Shown here one piece after another: positions 6,929 through 8,196 of a DNA stretch of 8,196 nt; within the stretch, counting starts at the first letter, position 1; every line of letters begins with the position of its first letter. Below the pieces are notes generated by a model. That model searched no databases, was not told the origin of the DNA, and saw nothing but the letters and a program-made list of their open reading frames with translations. Origin of the DNA: an uncultured Planctomycetaceae bacterium (GTDB taxonomy: Bacteria; Planctomycetota; Planctomycetia; Planctomycetales; Planctomycetaceae). The translations under genes were made by a program, and so were the position numbers. The stretch is taken from assembly GCA_903823545.1 (NCBI GenBank), contig CAIJTL010001437.1, positions 1 through 8,196 of the forward strand. Reading direction: 5' to 3'.

Positions 6929-6952
6929 TGATTTCGTGATTGGTGATTTCGT
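6929..6952. repeat. Direct repeat TGATTTCGT x2 in the ribH-nusB gap
   Basis: TGATTTCGT occurs at 6929-6937 and again at 6944-6952, a 15-bp period, inside the 91-base gap between ribH and nusB. The block is bounded by CTGA and TCAG. It could be an operator-like element or leader RNA for nusB, or chance; no boxA or promoter could be assigned with confidence. Confidence 0.3.
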
Positions 6953-6975
6953 CAGTTTACCTTTTTGGTGAATCA

Positions 6976-7455
6976 CTAGATGTCGGACGAATTCAACAGC
7001 TTCAGTGTGTTAACCATTTCGATGGCTGCGAGTGCGCACTCGGTTCCCTTGTTGCCGACCTTGCCGCCTGCACGATTGAGGGCTTGATCGAGGTTCTCGC
7101 AAGTCAATACTCCAAAGAGAACGGGAATTCCAGTCTCTTGAGCGGTATGCATCAGGCCGGCCGCGACTTGGTGATTGATGTAGTCGTGGTGAGTCGTTTC
7201 ACCCTGAATGACCGCGCCCAGTGCGATGACGGCGGCGAACTTCTTGCTGCTGGCAAGATGCTGTGCAAGTTGCGGGAGCTCGAACGAACCGGGAGCCCAA
7301 ACGACAGTGATCTGATCGTCTTTGGCACCGTGCCGACGAAACGTATCGAGAGCACCTTCAAGCAATCGCCGTGTGATCAGGTCGTTGAATCGCGAGACGA
7401 TGATCGCGAAGTGGTCGTTACCGACAAGCAAGTTGGATTCGATGATGTTGGGCAT
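6976..7455 (-). CDS. ribH: 6,7-dimethyl-8-ribityllumazine synthase (RibH)
   Basis: Lumazine synthase condenses 5-amino-6-(D-ribitylamino)uracil with 3,4-dihydroxy-2-butanone 4-phosphate, the penultimate step of riboflavin synthesis, in the cytoplasm; family members assemble as pentamers or 60-subunit shells. With the ATG at 7455 the protein is 159 residues, matching the usual ~155. Landmarks: FAIIVSRFN (16-24), whose Phe stacks on the pyrimidine; WAPGSFELP (53-61); [15 protein letters not shown] (78-92), with His89 in the place of the catalytic histidine; FGVLT (114-118); and the phosphate-binding R128 with NKG (135-137). The frame is open upstream to an ATG at 7542 (and one at 7482), but the extra 29 residues do not resemble the family, so the 7455 start is preferred. 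No good Shine-Dalgarno is seen before any of the three. Confidence 0.96.
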   Translation of the reverse strand: MPNIIESNLLVGNDHFAIIVSRFNDLITRRLLEGALDTFRRHGAKDDQITVVWAPGSFELPQLAQHLASSKKFAAVIALGAVIQGETTHHDYINHQVAAGLMHTAQETGIPVLFGVLTCENLDQALNRAGGKVGNKGTECALAAIEMVNTLKLLNSSDI

Positions 7456-7586
7456 AGTTGCGAGTGAGATGGTCCAAGCCATCGCGTTTTCAAAATGGGT
7501 AGATGTTGGAGAATTCAAACGGTTTAGACGCCAAAAGGTCATTGTCGAAGATTGAAAAGCGACGGCTGAGGCAGTTGCAGTCGAAG
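7456..7586. other. rho-ribH intergenic gap
   Basis: These 131 bases separate the rho stop from the preferred ribH start. I see no terminator hairpin, no FMN-riboswitch-like structure and no convincing promoter. GTCGAAG occurs twice in direct orientation (7544-7550 and 7580-7586). Part of the gap is open in frame with ribH (7456-7542) but probably not coding. Confidence 0.5.
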
Positions 7587-8196
7587 TTAATTCAAATTCA
7601 TCCCCATCAAGAACTCTTCGTTGGTCTTGGTTTTTCTCATGCGGCTGGTGAGGAGTTCCATCGCTTCGGCGGGGTTCATATCGTTGAGGACTCGGCGGAG
7701 GATCCAGATGCGTCGGAGCTCTTCTTCGCTGAGCAGCAATTCTTCGCGGCGAGTGCCCGACTTGTTGACGTCCATCGCGGGCCAGACTCGTTTTTCGACG
7801 AGGCGGCGGTCGAGGTGGAGTTCGGTGTTTCCGGTCCCTTTGAACTCCTCGAAGATGACGTCGTCCATGCGGCTGCCGGTATCGACGAGGGCGGTGGCGA
7901 TGATCGTCAGGCTGCCGCCGTCCTCAATGTTGCGAGCCGCTCCGAAGAAGCGTTTCGGGTTTTGCAGCGCGTTGGAATCGACGCCGCCGGTGAGGATCTT
8001 GCCGCTATGCGGAACTTCGTTGTTCCACGGGCGGGCTAGTCGCGTGATGGAATCAAGGAAGATCACCACGTCGTGGCCGTACTCGACCATGCGTTTGGCT
8101 TTTTCGATGACCATCTCGGCCACTTGGACGTGGCGGCTGGTCGCTTCGTCGAAGGTGCTGCTGATGACTTCGCAGGTTGGGCCGCGAACTTCCCGC
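7587..8196 (-). CDS. rho: Transcription termination factor Rho, C-terminal half (5'-partial)
   Basis: The frame runs off the window edge; about 202 residues are visible of a protein usually ~420 or longer, equivalent to the C-terminal half of E. coli Rho. Rho is a hexameric RNA-dependent ATPase/helicase that ends transcription at rut sites. Visible features: the segment before the first in-window start codon ([20 protein letters not shown]) already matches Rho; Walker [14 protein letters not shown], with the aspartate codon at 8052-8054; the Q-loop region [43 protein letters not shown] with the R-loop; and [10 protein letters not shown], where the arginine finger is expected. The C-terminus ([15 protein letters not shown]) is the usual length. 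The GTG at 8123 is internal and not the start. The Walker A and RNA-binding domain lie beyond the window. Confidence 0.98.
   Translation of the reverse strand, partial: REVRGPTCEVISSTFDEATSRHVQVAEMVIEKAKRMVEYGHDVVIFLDSITRLARPWNNEVPHSGKILTGGVDSNALQNPKRFFGAARNIEDGGSLTIIATALVDTGSRMDDVIFEEFKGTGNTELHLDRRLVEKRVWPAMDVNKSGTRREELLLSEEELRRIWILRRVLNDMNPAEAMELLTSRMRKTKTNEEFLMGMNLN

Noticed and set aside
6940..7467. Plus-strand open frame (about 175 codons) opposite ribH
   Set aside because: The minus strand encodes a complete, motif-rich RibH; the plus-strand translation has no family signature.
7456..7586. Possible FMN riboswitch upstream of ribH
   Set aside because: The gap is only 131 bases, lacks the conserved RFN-element blocks and shows no multi-stem structure by eye.
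7503..8039. Plus-strand open frame opposite rho and overlapping the ribH upstream region
   Set aside because: The opposite strand is unmistakably Rho; this frame is its antisense shadow.

Overview
The window looks like a piece of a bacterial chromosome, most likely from the Planctomycetota or a close relative. This is inferred from a giant, Gly/Thr/Ser/Asn-rich surface-type protein carrying autotransporter-associated beta-strand (PATR) repeats, from the style of its first ~220 residues, and from weak or absent Shine-Dalgarno sequences in front of the housekeeping genes. No 16S rRNA or other decisive marker is present, so the phylum is an inference.

Layout. (1) Positions 3-6326 (+) are one open frame of about 2,107 codons, cut at its 5' end by the window edge. 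Its modules are, in order: an N-terminal domain of about 222 residues; cassette A (two PATR motifs plus a cap module); a long haemagglutinin-like repetitive stretch; cassette B (a degenerate PATR unit, three further PATR motifs with an exact 93-residue period, and a second cap module); a CARDB-like beta-sandwich region; three RTX-type calcium-binding nonapeptides; and five C-terminal repeats of 62-67 residues, the last eroded. There is no C-terminal beta-barrel and no cysteine. (2) Positions 6327-6443 are a convergent intergenic gap with a strong imperfect hairpin. (3) Positions 6444-8196 hold three minus-strand housekeeping genes, transcribed rho (partial) -> ribH -> nusB.

Working together. 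The minus-strand genes are core functions: Rho and NusB both act in transcription termination/antitermination, and RibH makes the riboflavin precursor lumazine. They share a strand with gaps of 131 and 91 bases and no clear terminator between them, so co-transcription is possible. The giant protein faces them and is functionally unrelated; it is probably exported and works at the cell surface or outside the cell.

I see no defence system, mobile element, CRISPR array, tRNA or rRNA. The most interesting object is the giant protein: its chimeric architecture, the apparent duplication of a whole PATR-plus-cap cassette, and the lack of a recognisable surface anchor.
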